Positions 34,429-43,070 of a DNA stretch of 64,000 nucleotides are shown piece after piece. Made by a program: the position numbers and the translations under genes. Numbering within the stretch: position 1 is the first letter of the stretch; the number at the start of each line of letters is the position of its first letter. The notes under the pieces were generated by a model. It did not search any database and was not told the DNA's origin. It saw only the letters and a program-made list of their open reading frames with translations. The stretch comes from Lachnospiraceae bacterium (GTDB lineage Bacteria > Bacillota > Clostridia > Lachnospirales > Lachnospiraceae): the NCBI GenBank assembly GCA_021770245.1, contig JAETRI010000001.1, positions 124,001-188,000 on the forward strand, given 5' to 3'.

Positions 34429-36302
34429 ACCGGCCTTTCCGCCATCCAGGCCTGAAACATCAGAAGGAACCAGATCTGGATGCGCCAGATCCCCTTGTTT
34501 ATAAAATCATCCCAGATCCGTCCCACCACGTCCGGATTCAGCAGGCCCTGTTCCTCCAATGTCCTCCGATCCAGCAGCGCTTCCGCCCATTCCCGCAGCT
34601 TTGGTTCCTGCAGCCATTTTTCAATGGGAATGGAGAATCCCTTCTTCGGGCGGTCCATCAGTTCCTTCGGCACATGCCGGTAAAGCACATCCCTCAATAC
34701 CAGTTTTCCCGTCTCCCCCTGCCTTTCATACGCCACCGGCAGGCTCCAGGCGAATTCCACCACATCCCGGTCCAACATGGGGACCCGGGTTTCCAGGCTC
34801 ACCGCCATGGCGGTACGGTCCACCTTCACCAGAATATCGTCCGGATGGTACATCAGCATGTCCATGAGCATCACCGTATGGCAGGTTTCCTGCAAAAAGC
34901 CCGGTTCCATCCGGGTATACTGATAGGGAAGGCCGCCGGGATGACGGACAATCCGGGCCGTTAAAGGATCCGTTTCATAGGACAGGCGGTATACGTCCGC
35001 CGGATCCTTCGCCCCCAGCAGCTTCCCCTTGATCCGCCAAACGTCCTTACCTGCCAGAGGGGAATGCAGCACCAGCGCCCCCGCCGGCCTGCGTAGGACA
35101 TAGGGCACATGCCTGATCTTTCCCCAGATCCGGTTCACCGACGCATAGGACGTATATCCGCAAAACAGCTCGTCCCCTCCGTCTCCGGACAGGGAAACCG
35201 TCACGTGCTCCCTGGTCATGCGGCTCACCAGATAGGTGGGGATTTGGGAGGAATCCGCGAAGGGTTCCCCGAACATGTATGGCAGCTTCGGAATCACCTC
35301 CTTCGCGTCCCGTTCGGTGATATACAGCTGCGTGTGCTCCGTTCCCAGATAAGAGGCGATCGCCTCCGCCGCCTCCGCCTCATTGTATCCCGCCTCCTCC
35401 ATTCCGATGGTAAAGCTCTTCACCTTCCTGCTGCTTAGGGACTGCATCAGGGCCACCACCGTCGTGCTGTCTATCCCGGCAGAGAGGAAAGCCCCCACCG
35501 GCACGTCCGCCACCATCTGATCCCGGACGGAGGCCGCTAGAAGCCGTTCCAGTTCCTCGGAGGCCTCCTGCCTGCTGCCCCGGAAGGGATTTTCCTGCCC
35601 CCTGCGCGCCGTCTCCTTTAAAGACCAGTATCTTTCTGTAGAAGGCTCCTTCCAGGGCGCGCGGATCGTCAGAATGCATCCCGGCTCCAGCTTCCGGATC
35701 CCCCGGTAAATGGAATAGGGCGCAGGGATATATCCGTGCACGAAATAAATATCCAGCACCTCCCGGTTGATCTCATTGTCGAAACCCTCCAGGGCGGCGA
35801 TGGAACCGATTTCCGAAGCAAAGACAAAGCTGTTTCCCACATATCCGTAATAAAGCGGCTTCTCCCCGATCCGGTCCCGGATCAGCCGCAGCGTACGTTC
35901 CTTTCTGTCATACAGGGCGATGGCGAACATCCCCTTACAGCGGCCTATGGCCTCCTTTACCCCGTAACACTCCATAGCCTCCAGCAGCACTTCCGTATCC
36001 GAGGTGCCTCGGAAACGCTCCACCCTTTTTTCCTCCAAAAGCCGTTTCCTCAATTCCCGGTAATTATAGATTTCCCCGTTAAAGGCTATCACATAGCGGC
36101 CGCTGTGGGAAACCATGGGCTGGGCACCGCTGGGGGTGAGGTCAACGATGGACAGACGCTGATGTCCCAGCACCACGTCCCCCTTCTCATCCGCCCACAC
36201 GCCGGAGGCATCCGGCCCTCTGTGGCGCATCCGGTCGTTCATCCTTCTGATATCGCTTTCCCGGCTGCTTCTAGCGCCGCATATCCCTGCAATCCCGCAC
36301 AT
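34416..36302 (-). CDS. asparagine synthase-like glutamine amidotransferase (AsnB family), copy 1
   Basis: 628 residues. N-terminal class II glutaminase with Cys2 (MCGIAGICG), RHRGPDASG and LGHQRLSIVDL; C-terminal ATP-PPase domain with the loop FLSAGIDSTTV (usual form S-G-G-x-D-S-S), SLSGDGGDELFCGY and DRPKKGFSIPIEKWL. In polysaccharide loci such enzymes amidate a uronic acid carboxyl group (for example GalNAcA to its uronamide) instead of making asparagine. This fits the UDP-GlcNAc dehydrogenase and epimerase at 55553-57976. A second AsnB lies at 38562-40478. GGAAGG precedes the ATG. Confidence 0.85.
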   Translation of the reverse strand: MCGIAGICGARSSRESDIRRMNDRMRHRGPDASGVWADEKGDVVLGHQRLSIVDLTPSGAQPMVSHSGRYVIAFNGEIYNYRELRKRLLEEKRVERFRGTSDTEVLLEAMECYGVKEAIGRCKGMFAIALYDRKERTLRLIRDRIGEKPLYYGYVGNSFVFASEIGSIAALEGFDNEINREVLDIYFVHGYIPAPYSIYRGIRKLEPGCILTIRAPWKEPSTERYWSLKETARRGQENPFRGSRQEASEELERLLAASVRDQMVADVPVGAFLSAGIDSTTVVALMQSLSSRKVKSFTIGMEEAGYNEAEAAEAIASYLGTEHTQLYITERDAKEVIPKLPYMFGEPFADSSQIPTYLVSRMTREHVTVSLSGDGGDELFCGYTSYASVNRIWGKIRHVPYVLRRPAGALVLHSPLAGKDVWRIKGKLLGAKDPADVYRLSYETDPLTARIVRHPGGLPYQYTRMEPGFLQETCHTVMLMDMLMYHPDDILVKVDRTAMAVSLETRVPMLDRDVVEFAWSLPVAYERQGETGKLVLRDVLYRHVPKELMDRPKKGFSIPIEKWLQEPKLREWAEALLDRRTLEEQGLLNPDVVGRIWDDFINKGIWRIQIWFLLMFQAWMAERPVCGK

Positions 36303-36338
36303 ACCTTCCGTCCTTTCCTTCTGCCTTTCTCCTCCGGC

Positions 36339-37433
36339 CTATTCCTCCGTCACATAAAAGTCCCCGTTTTCCAGTCGTTCCCTGATTGTTTGCTCCGCCT
36401 CCCGCGTCCTGCTCTCCCACAGCCGGGCGGCCTCGTCCCAGCTTTCATACGCGCTCTCGCCCCTCTTATCCGGGATGGAATAATGCTCCTTTAGGTAGTT
36501 TCCCAGAAAGACGCTGCATTTTTCCATGCCGATCGCGTTCGTATGCCCGCCGTAATCCGCAAAATCCACCTCAAAATCGATGCTGATCTCCCGATAATAA
36601 TCGTTCATATTCAAATAGCCGTATCCCGCTTCCCGCACAATATCGGAAATATAATTGTACTGTCTCTGTTTTTCCTCCGTCATGGTATTCGGCGCGACCA
36701 CGAACAGGGCATCCAGCCCGTTTTCCTGCAGATACGCAAGAAGCTCCCGAAGCACCTCCTCCTGCTCCGCAGGAATAGCCTGGCGCTGCGTCACCCCGGA
36801 ATAGTCCGCCATCTCGCTGGGGCCCACCTCGTCCTTGACGACCGCCCCCTTCATCGGGTGGCGGCGGGAATAGGCAAATGTGGCCAGCTGACCGGGCTGG
36901 ATCAGCGTTTTCCAGTTGGAATGATATTTAAACAGGTCGAAGTAATAGGAATATCTGCCTTCCTCCTCCCCTTCGGGCACCAGATCCCGGATCGTCTCAA
37001 TCCTATTTAAGGAGTACTTCATATTATCCGTTACCCCCCTGGTATAGGCCATATTTTCCATCAGCCGTTCCTCCGGCCCCAGGTACATACGCAGTTCAAA
37101 CACATACAAAGACGGATTCTGGGTCTTTTCCGCCTCCTTTACCAGATGGATGGCCGCCCTGGGACGCTGCATATTGGAAGATAAGGGATAGCAGGCAATC
37201 CCGTACTCCTCCCAGATCTTCGGCGCCGCGAAGCAGGGATAGACCGGGCTGGAGCCGATCATTACCACGTCCAGGCTGTTTGGTTTCTCCCCGTAAAACC
37301 CGTTGAAAATATCCTTGATATCCCCGTTCGTCCTAAGACAATAGCTAAGCGGCACCAGAAGCAGGAAAAAGATGCATAAAAAGCAGATCCCGCCCGCTAT
37401 TCCGTTCATTTTATTTCTTAAATAAGTTATCAT
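36339..37433 (-). CDS. membrane-anchored SGNH/DltD-like protein
   Basis: 364 residues. One N-terminal membrane helix (GICFLCIFFLLLVPLSYCL), then an extracytoplasmic domain with VVMIGSSPVYPCF (the G-x-S block), YVFELRMYLGP, LFVVAPNT and DYGGHTNAIG near the end as the possible Asp/His pair. This looks like DltD/AlgJ-type proteins that move acyl groups onto surface polymers, usually with an MBOAT partner, which is not in the window. Start at ATG 37433 overlaps the upstream GT4 stop (ATGA), with GGGAGG 4 bases upstream. Activity is inferred; it could be an acetyl esterase. Confidence 0.65.
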   Translation of the reverse strand: MITYLRNKMNGIAGGICFLCIFFLLLVPLSYCLRTNGDIKDIFNGFYGEKPNSLDVVMIGSSPVYPCFAAPKIWEEYGIACYPLSSNMQRPRAAIHLVKEAEKTQNPSLYVFELRMYLGPEERLMENMAYTRGVTDNMKYSLNRIETIRDLVPEGEEEGRYSYYFDLFKYHSNWKTLIQPGQLATFAYSRRHPMKGAVVKDEVGPSEMADYSGVTQRQAIPAEQEEVLRELLAYLQENGLDALFVVAPNTMTEEKQRQYNYISDIVREAGYGYLNMNDYYREISIDFEVDFADYGGHTNAIGMEKCSVFLGNYLKEHYSIPDKRGESAYESWDEAARLWESRTREAEQTIRERLENGDFYVTEE

Positions 37434-38557
37434 TTTGCCTCCCGGAGTCTCAAAAGGTAGCGCGTCCATTCCGCGCACACCCGGTCGGGATGATAGGCCT
37501 CTGCCAGTTCGGCCGCTTTTTGTCCCATCCGCTCCGCTTCCTTCCTGTCAGAAAGCATCCGTTCCAACGCGCGTTCCAGGCCCGCGGTATCCCCCGGCGC
37601 GATGAGCAGGCCGTTTTCCCCGTCCCGGATCAGCTCCGCCGGGCCTCCGCAGGGGCAGTCCGTGGAGATCACCGGCAGGCCCATGCACATGGCCTCTATC
37701 AGCGTATTGGGCATCCCCTCGCTGTAGGAGGAAAGGACGAATACGCTTCCCGCATAGATCCGCTCCGCCACGTCCTCCACAATCCCCGGGAAACGGATGC
37801 GCCCTCCCAGGCCCAGTTCCTCCGCCAGGTTCTCCAGCTTTTTACGGCAGGGCCCGTCCCCGCACAGCACCAGGGAATAATCCGGATACCGCTCCGCCAG
37901 GGCCGCAAAGGCGCGGACGAGCATCTCGTGGTTTTTGTTTTCGTCCATCCTGCCCACCGCATAGACGGCCTTCTCCCGCTCCCCCAAAAAAGGAGGGCGG
38001 ATAAACGCGGGATTTAGCGGGTTTTTCATCAAAACCGCCTTCCTGCGCACCCTCTTCGGGAAAAAATCCCGCGCCTGTTCTGTCTGCGCAATCACCCCGT
38101 CGGCCAGGGGGAAGCACAGGTACGCCAGCAGGCGCATCAGCCTGCCGCCGTATTCCTCGCGCGGTTCCCCCCGCACGGACACGGCCACGGGAATCCCCAG
38201 GAAACGGGAGGTGAGAATCGCCATCAGGTTATTTTTCCCGATAAAGGACAGGATCACGTCCGGCCGGTTCTCCTTCCAGATCCGACGCAGCCGCCGGAAC
38301 CTGCGCACGAAGTTTAACACCCTGCTGCGGCTGATCTCCTCCGCAGGAATCTCGCTGTACACCCGCCCGATCCGGGAAGACAGCGCATACTGATCCTGCC
38401 CTTCGTACTGATTGACCATGGTCACGCGCATCCCCCTGGCATTCAGGTACTCCGCCAGATTCACCAGGACACGTTCCGAACCGCCCCGGCGCAGGGCGCC
38501 GATGAACAACGCAATATGAAACTCCCTTTTCTCCAAGTCTTCGGCTCCTGTCCGCAT
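37430..38557 (-). CDS. glycosyltransferase family 4
   Basis: 375 residues. IALFIGALRRGGSERVLVNLAEYL is the GT4 opening of the GalNAc/galactosyl-type group, and SSYSEGMPNTLIEAMCMGLPVIS the donor site, followed by CPCGGPAELI. It begins 4 bases after AsnB copy 2, whose last codons provide the GGAG ribosome site, so the two are translationally linked. Similar in layout to the enzyme at 41249-42367. Confidence 0.87.
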   Translation of the reverse strand: MRTGAEDLEKREFHIALFIGALRRGGSERVLVNLAEYLNARGMRVTMVNQYEGQDQYALSSRIGRVYSEIPAEEISRSRVLNFVRRFRRLRRIWKENRPDVILSFIGKNNLMAILTSRFLGIPVAVSVRGEPREEYGGRLMRLLAYLCFPLADGVIAQTEQARDFFPKRVRRKAVLMKNPLNPAFIRPPFLGEREKAVYAVGRMDENKNHEMLVRAFAALAERYPDYSLVLCGDGPCRKKLENLAEELGLGGRIRFPGIVEDVAERIYAGSVFVLSSYSEGMPNTLIEAMCMGLPVISTDCPCGGPAELIRDGENGLLIAPGDTAGLERALERMLSDRKEAERMGQKAAELAEAYHPDRVCAEWTRYLLRLREAK

Positions 38558-38561
38558 GCAT

Positions 38562-40478
38562 TTACTCCATATAACGATGATACCACTGCTGGAAGGTGAA
38601 GAACGACCAGACCACCTTGGAATAATTCGCCCCGCTGGCAGGCCCGCCGTCTCCGGTTTTCAGGTAATTTCCCACCAGGCGGACGCAGTAATCCCCGTCG
38701 AAAATCCCCTGCCGCGCCAGATAGTCCCGATCGATCCACGATAGCAGTTGTTCCTTAAGAGGCCCGCGCAGCCATGCGTCCAGCGGCACACCGAAGCCCA
38801 CTTTAGGCCGGTCCAGCAGCTCCTTCGGAATGTATTCATAGGCGATATCCTTCAGGATCCGCTTCTTATTGCCTCTGTCATATTTAAAACGGTGGGGCAG
38901 GCGGAAAGAGTACTCCATCACATCCCGGTCCAGAATCGGGCACCTCGCCTCCAGCGAGTATTTCATGGAAGCCCGGTCCACCTTGCAAAGGATATCGCCG
39001 GGCAGGTAAGTGTCCATATCCAGGAGCATCCTCCTGGTCTGCCAGTTCGCCACTTCGTATCCGCTCTCCTGCCGGTATTTACACGGCAGTCCCTCCCCCG
39101 GCACCAGCGCCTCGGCGATTTCGATATAACTGGGAGAGCCGAACTGGGTCTTCGTCTCCCGGTCCCTGTTCTGCGCCACCACACGCACCCGCAGGGGAAG
39201 CTTCTGCATCACTCCCGCCTGCCGCAGCCCCGGCAGGCCGCACAGAGCGTTCACCGCAGCCCCCGCGGCGTCCAGGGCCTGGGCCTGGGCCACATTTTCA
39301 TAGATATTATACCCGCAGTAGAACTCATCCCCGCCGTCGCCGGATAAGGCCACCGTCACCCGCTGCCTGGCCAGGGCGGAAACCAGCATGGTAGCGATCT
39401 GAGAACTGTCCGCAAAGGGTTCGTCATAATATTCCGGGATGCTTTCCACCAGCCGGAGCATCTCTCCCTCGTCGATGATCCGTTCCGTATGATCCGTTCC
39501 CAGATAATCCGCCACGGCTTTGGCATATTTCGCCTCGTTGTACCGTTCCTCATGAAAACCGATAGAGAAGGTTTTCACCGGCTCCGTGGAGCATTCCTGG
39601 GCGATGGCCGTCACCAGGGAAGAATCATAGCCCCCGCTTAAGAAGCTTCCCAGGGGCACATCCGCGATCATCCGCGAGGATACGGAGCGCTTCAGCAGCG
39701 CCTTCAGCTCCGCCTTCGCCTGATCGTAATCGCGTACCGGATCCTGCGCCTGCCTGTGATAAACCTCCTTGATATCCCAGTATTTACGGATCCAAAGGTC
39801 CCTTCCTCCCTTCTCCAGGGAAAAGGTCAGCACGCAGCCCGGTTCCAGCTTGTACACATCCTCGAAAATCGTATCCGGCGCATTGATGTACTGTTGATAA
39901 AGGAAACGGGACAGCACGTCCCGGCGCATCCGTCCGGGAAATCCGGGGCAGGCCATGATGGGCTTTAATTCGGAGGCAAAGACCAGATTTTCCCCGTCCC
40001 TCCAATAATAAAGGGGCTTCTTTCCGATCCGGTCCCTCACCAGATGGACTTCCCGGGTCTTTCTGTCATAAAGAGCAATGGCGAACATCCCGTTGAAACG
40101 TTCCAGACAGGAAATTCCCCATTGCAAATAGGCGGCAATGATCACCTCCGTATCGCAGTTGGAACGGAAGGGATAATCGGCCAGCTCTTTTTTCAGTTCC
40201 GGGAAATTGTAGATTTCCCCGTTATAAACCACGCTCACCCTGCCGGGACCGGCGGAGGGAGGGGCCGTCTTTTCCATGGAATGCATGGGCTGATGCCCCA
40301 ATTCGGACAGGTCCATGATGGCGAGCCGTCTTTGGGCCATCCCCACCCGGTATTCCCCGCCAGGCATGATCTGTACGCCCGCGTCGTCGGGTCCTCTGTG
40401 GAGCATGGTATCGTTCATTTTGGACAGTTCTTCCCGGCCGATATCCCTTTTGCTGATGAAACCGCAAATCCCGCACAT
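38562..40478 (-). CDS. asparagine synthase-like glutamine amidotransferase (AsnB family), copy 2
   Basis: 638 residues. Glutaminase half MCGICGFISKRD with Cys2 and LHRGPDDAGV; synthetase half with a standard PP-loop FLSGGYDSSLV, ALSGDGGDEFYCGY and DRPKVGFGVPLDAWL. Same family as copy 1 but clearly divergent, so not a recent duplication. In this setting it may amidate a second carboxyl group or another uronic acid. AAAGG lies 7 bases before the ATG. Confidence 0.87.
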   Translation of the reverse strand: MCGICGFISKRDIGREELSKMNDTMLHRGPDDAGVQIMPGGEYRVGMAQRRLAIMDLSELGHQPMHSMEKTAPPSAGPGRVSVVYNGEIYNFPELKKELADYPFRSNCDTEVIIAAYLQWGISCLERFNGMFAIALYDRKTREVHLVRDRIGKKPLYYWRDGENLVFASELKPIMACPGFPGRMRRDVLSRFLYQQYINAPDTIFEDVYKLEPGCVLTFSLEKGGRDLWIRKYWDIKEVYHRQAQDPVRDYDQAKAELKALLKRSVSSRMIADVPLGSFLSGGYDSSLVTAIAQECSTEPVKTFSIGFHEERYNEAKYAKAVADYLGTDHTERIIDEGEMLRLVESIPEYYDEPFADSSQIATMLVSALARQRVTVALSGDGGDEFYCGYNIYENVAQAQALDAAGAAVNALCGLPGLRQAGVMQKLPLRVRVVAQNRDRETKTQFGSPSYIEIAEALVPGEGLPCKYRQESGYEVANWQTRRMLLDMDTYLPGDILCKVDRASMKYSLEARCPILDRDVMEYSFRLPHRFKYDRGNKKRILKDIAYEYIPKELLDRPKVGFGVPLDAWLRGPLKEQLLSWIDRDYLARQGIFDGDYCVRLVGNYLKTGDGGPASGANYSKVVWSFFTFQQWYHRYME

Positions 40479-40490
40479 GTTTACGCCTTT

Positions 40491-41231
40491 CTAAAGTTGA
40501 TCCCGCACCGTGGCAAAGTGCTTGCATTCGTTATCTATGGTATCCAGAAGTTCCGCATTTCTTTCCGCAATCAGCGTACGGAAATTTTTCAGGTTATCGT
40601 ATCCCCTCTTCGTCCAGGAATAGGGATGGGTTAAAATCTGCACCTTATCATTGGAAAACAGGGTCTCCCGATCCGGGATCCCGTAATTCCAACGATGCTG
40701 GGCATCGGAAATATATTTTACCGCCAGGCTGGTCTGAGGTGTTATCCGTTCGGCAAAGGTGAAGTATTCGTCCTGATAGGCATTGATGATACCCGGCAGC
40801 TTGATGTCCTCCCGCAGAATATCCGCAGACGGCCTGTGAATGGAAAACTCCATGATCTCAAATCCCAGCATCTCGCTCAGGACGTTTACCTCCTGCAGGA
40901 TCTTCTTTCGGATCAGATCCATATCCGTCAAACCGTTCAACGCAAAATGAAGGCCGATCTCATGGCCCCTCTCATGCATGTATTTGATCATGTCCATATT
41001 CCGTTTGGACAGGATGTTATACGCATTGTTGGTCCACTGGAAAAAATAGGTGGAGGTGAAATCCATGGAAAGCTCCAGCCGGGACAGGGCAAAGGCCCGG
41101 TCCACCGAAAATTCCACGTCATGCCGCATAATGATAAACTGGTCCTTCCCCCTCGCCTGCTTGAAATTGGCCCCTCGGCCGCTTTCCCGTATCAACTGTA
41201 TGATTTCCTTATATTCTTTATATGAAAACAT
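40491..41231 (-). CDS. polysaccharide deacetylase-like (NodB-fold) protein
   Basis: 246 residues. IIMRHDVEFSVDRAFALS carries the H-D pair typical of the NodB metal site, GHEIGLHFALNG has the H-x-x-x-H-like pair, FSIHRPS and ILTHPYSWT provide the later conserved residues. No signal peptide, so it acts in the cytoplasm, perhaps deacetylating a sugar nucleotide or lipid-linked sugar. Start ATG 41231 has AAAGG 9 bases upstream; the frame is open 24 codons more. It is 12 bases before AsnB copy 2 and 17 bases after the GT4 gene. Confidence 0.7.
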   Translation of the reverse strand: MFSYKEYKEIIQLIRESGRGANFKQARGKDQFIIMRHDVEFSVDRAFALSRLELSMDFTSTYFFQWTNNAYNILSKRNMDMIKYMHERGHEIGLHFALNGLTDMDLIRKKILQEVNVLSEMLGFEIMEFSIHRPSADILREDIKLPGIINAYQDEYFTFAERITPQTSLAVKYISDAQHRWNYGIPDRETLFSNDKVQILTHPYSWTKRGYDNLKNFRTLIAERNAELLDTIDNECKHFATVRDQL

Positions 41232-41248
41232 GGATTCATGCCTTTCTT

Positions 41249-42367
41249 TCAGGAAGCGTCCGCCCTCTTTTGGCCGCACACCTCTTCGATATAATCGCAC
41301 CATTGCTCATAGACAGCCTGTCCGTTTGCGATGTCCGCGATTTTCCGCGCGTTTTCTCCCATCCGCTCCGCCTCCCCCGGATGCTCGATGAGATAACAGA
41401 TCCCTTCCGCCATCCGGTCCTCATCCTTGATCGGCACCAGCAGACCGTTATAACCGTCCTGCATCACCGTCCGCGGCCCTCCGCAGGGACAGTCCGTGGC
41501 CACGATGGGAAGTCCCAGGGCCATGGCCTCCAGAAGCGCATTGGGAAGTCCTTCCCAATCCGAGGAAAAGGCATATACCGCCGCACCGGGCAGCACCCTT
41601 TCCAGTTCGTCGCTGGCGCCCATCAGAGCCACATAGCTTTCGGCCTTTTTTTCCGCGATCAATGCCTCCAGAAGCTCCTTTGTTCCGTCAAAGGAATCCC
41701 CGCCATAGATTTTCAGATCGTAATCCGGATGCCTTTCATGTACCTTCACAAAGGCCCGGATGAGCATCAACTGGTTCTTAAAATCCACCAGCCTGCCGGA
41801 CTGCACCACGGTTTTACTGCGTGCCGCCGGTTTGGGCACTCCCAGATACTTGGGGTTAACGGGATTCAGAATAATCCGGGATTTTTGCTGCGTCCCCTTC
41901 GGGAAAAAGGCCCGCTGTCCCTCTGTCTGGAACACACACCCTGCCGCCCTGGGAAACAGCAGGGGGATCTGGATCCGGTCTGACAGGGACTCGTAATGCC
42001 CGGCAGGGTCGGTGCGGATGGAAATGATCACCGGGAGCTTCATCCCGACCGTGGCCGTCAGCGCCCTGTAATTGGCCTTCCGGGCAAAGGCGATCAGCAC
42101 ATCCGGTTTCTCCTCCTTCACGAAACGGCGCAGATGCGTGACGCGCCGCAGGATCTGCACCGGCCTGGATGCCTTCTCATCCGCCTCGGTTAAGCCTACG
42201 TGGACGCGCCGGATCCCCGGATCCAGCCTGAATTCATTTTCCCCATACCATTCCGTGGCAATCCATACCTCATGCCCCTCTTCGTGAAACTGATGCGCCA
42301 GGTTGGTCACCACCCGTTCGGCACCGCCCTGCTCCAGACAGTTTAAATGAAATGCTATTTTCAGCAT
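41249..42367 (-). CDS. glycosyltransferase family 4
   Basis: 372 residues. MLKIAFHLNCLEQGGAERVVTNLAHQF, VVQSGRLVDFKNQ and FSSDWEGLPNALLEAMALGLPIVATDCPCGG define a GT4 of the EpsD/EpsF-like group. Start ATG 42367 has GGAAAGG 5 bases upstream; the 66 further open codons upstream extend into the promoter region and are rejected. This is the first gene of the main assembly block after the lower-GC insert. Confidence 0.87.
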   Translation of the reverse strand: MLKIAFHLNCLEQGGAERVVTNLAHQFHEEGHEVWIATEWYGENEFRLDPGIRRVHVGLTEADEKASRPVQILRRVTHLRRFVKEEKPDVLIAFARKANYRALTATVGMKLPVIISIRTDPAGHYESLSDRIQIPLLFPRAAGCVFQTEGQRAFFPKGTQQKSRIILNPVNPKYLGVPKPAARSKTVVQSGRLVDFKNQLMLIRAFVKVHERHPDYDLKIYGGDSFDGTKELLEALIAEKKAESYVALMGASDELERVLPGAAVYAFSSDWEGLPNALLEAMALGLPIVATDCPCGGPRTVMQDGYNGLLVPIKDEDRMAEGICYLIEHPGEAERMGENARKIADIANGQAVYEQWCDYIEEVCGQKRADAS

Positions 42368-42396
42368 AAAAGCCTTTCCGCCTAATTCCGACCTTC

Positions 42397-42425
42397 TATT
42401 TACAACAGACGATTGACAGTTCCAA
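42397..42425 (-). promoter_or_regulatory. predicted promoter restarting transcription of the main assembly block
   Basis: Minus strand: -35 TTGGAA (42420-42425), 17-base spacer, -10 TAAATA (42397-42402); the start would be near 42390, about 23 bases before the GT4 ATG. It lies between the glycosylase stop (42444) and the GT4 gene, where a new promoter would be needed if the insert ended transcription. Confidence 0.4.
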
Positions 42426-42443
42426 GAAAAATAAGTGATTTTC

Positions 42444-43037
42444 TCATCGGCGCGGAGGTACAGAAATAAACTTGCTGTCCTTTTCCACAAACCGCCAAAG
42501 ATATTCGACGGCATCACCTGCGTAATCGATATTGATTCGTTTTGTTGCAGCAACATCTGAAACATTATAGCCTATGTCTTCTATATAGAGTTCATCGCCA
42601 CATAAATCCAGTCCATAGTGCTCTGAACCGATTCCCATAGCCTGAGATAATTTCCCGGGCCCGTTGCATAGATCCCGTATAGACTGTTGCTTTCTTCTTT
42701 TTTTCATAAGCTCCAATCCGGCGCTCGGATGCAAAGCCCTAATAAGAATGACTTCCGGAAATCCCGAACGATTCACAACAATATTCATGCACCTATTTAC
42801 GCCGTATATCGTATAAATATATGCAAAGCCCCCCTCGCCATATTGAATTGCAGTCCTGTCGGTATAAAGGGAGCGATAGGCATGGGAAGCAGCATCATGT
42901 GGGCCGATATATGCCTCCACTTCCACAATGATTCCCTTTGTCGTTCCCTCCGTATCATGATGCACAATTTGCTTTCCAATCAATTCCGGAGCAACCTTCA
43001 ATCCGGAGCGTAAATAAAAACTTCTGTCAAGCTTCAT
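42444..43037 (-). CDS. 3-methyladenine DNA glycosylase (MPG/AAG family)
   Basis: About 197 residues. LAPELIGKQ-like opening (LKVAPELIGKQIVHH), VEVEAYIGPHDAASHAYRS with the catalytic Glu, GFAYIYTIYGVNRCMNIVV with the Tyr that inserts into DNA, and GPGKLSQAMGI: all hallmarks of the AAG fold, which excises alkylated or deaminated purines. Start could be 43037 or the ATG four codons upstream (43049). A DNA repair gene is out of place in a glycan locus; it shares lower GC with the next two genes, which suggests a transferred block. Confidence 0.88.
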   Translation of the reverse strand: MKLDRSFYLRSGLKVAPELIGKQIVHHDTEGTTKGIIVEVEAYIGPHDAASHAYRSLYTDRTAIQYGEGGFAYIYTIYGVNRCMNIVVNRSGFPEVILIRALHPSAGLELMKKRRKQQSIRDLCNGPGKLSQAMGIGSEHYGLDLCGDELYIEDIGYNVSDVAATKRINIDYAGDAVEYLWRFVEKDSKFISVPPRR

Positions 43038-43070
43038 AATAATTCCCATATGCCTGCCCTAACCAGCATT

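Noticed and set aside
32920-34455. 511-codon open frame on the plus strand
   Set aside because: It lies opposite a clear GT2 and a fucosyltransferase, has no family motifs and a Pro/His/Arg-rich composition typical of antisense frames in GC-rich DNA.
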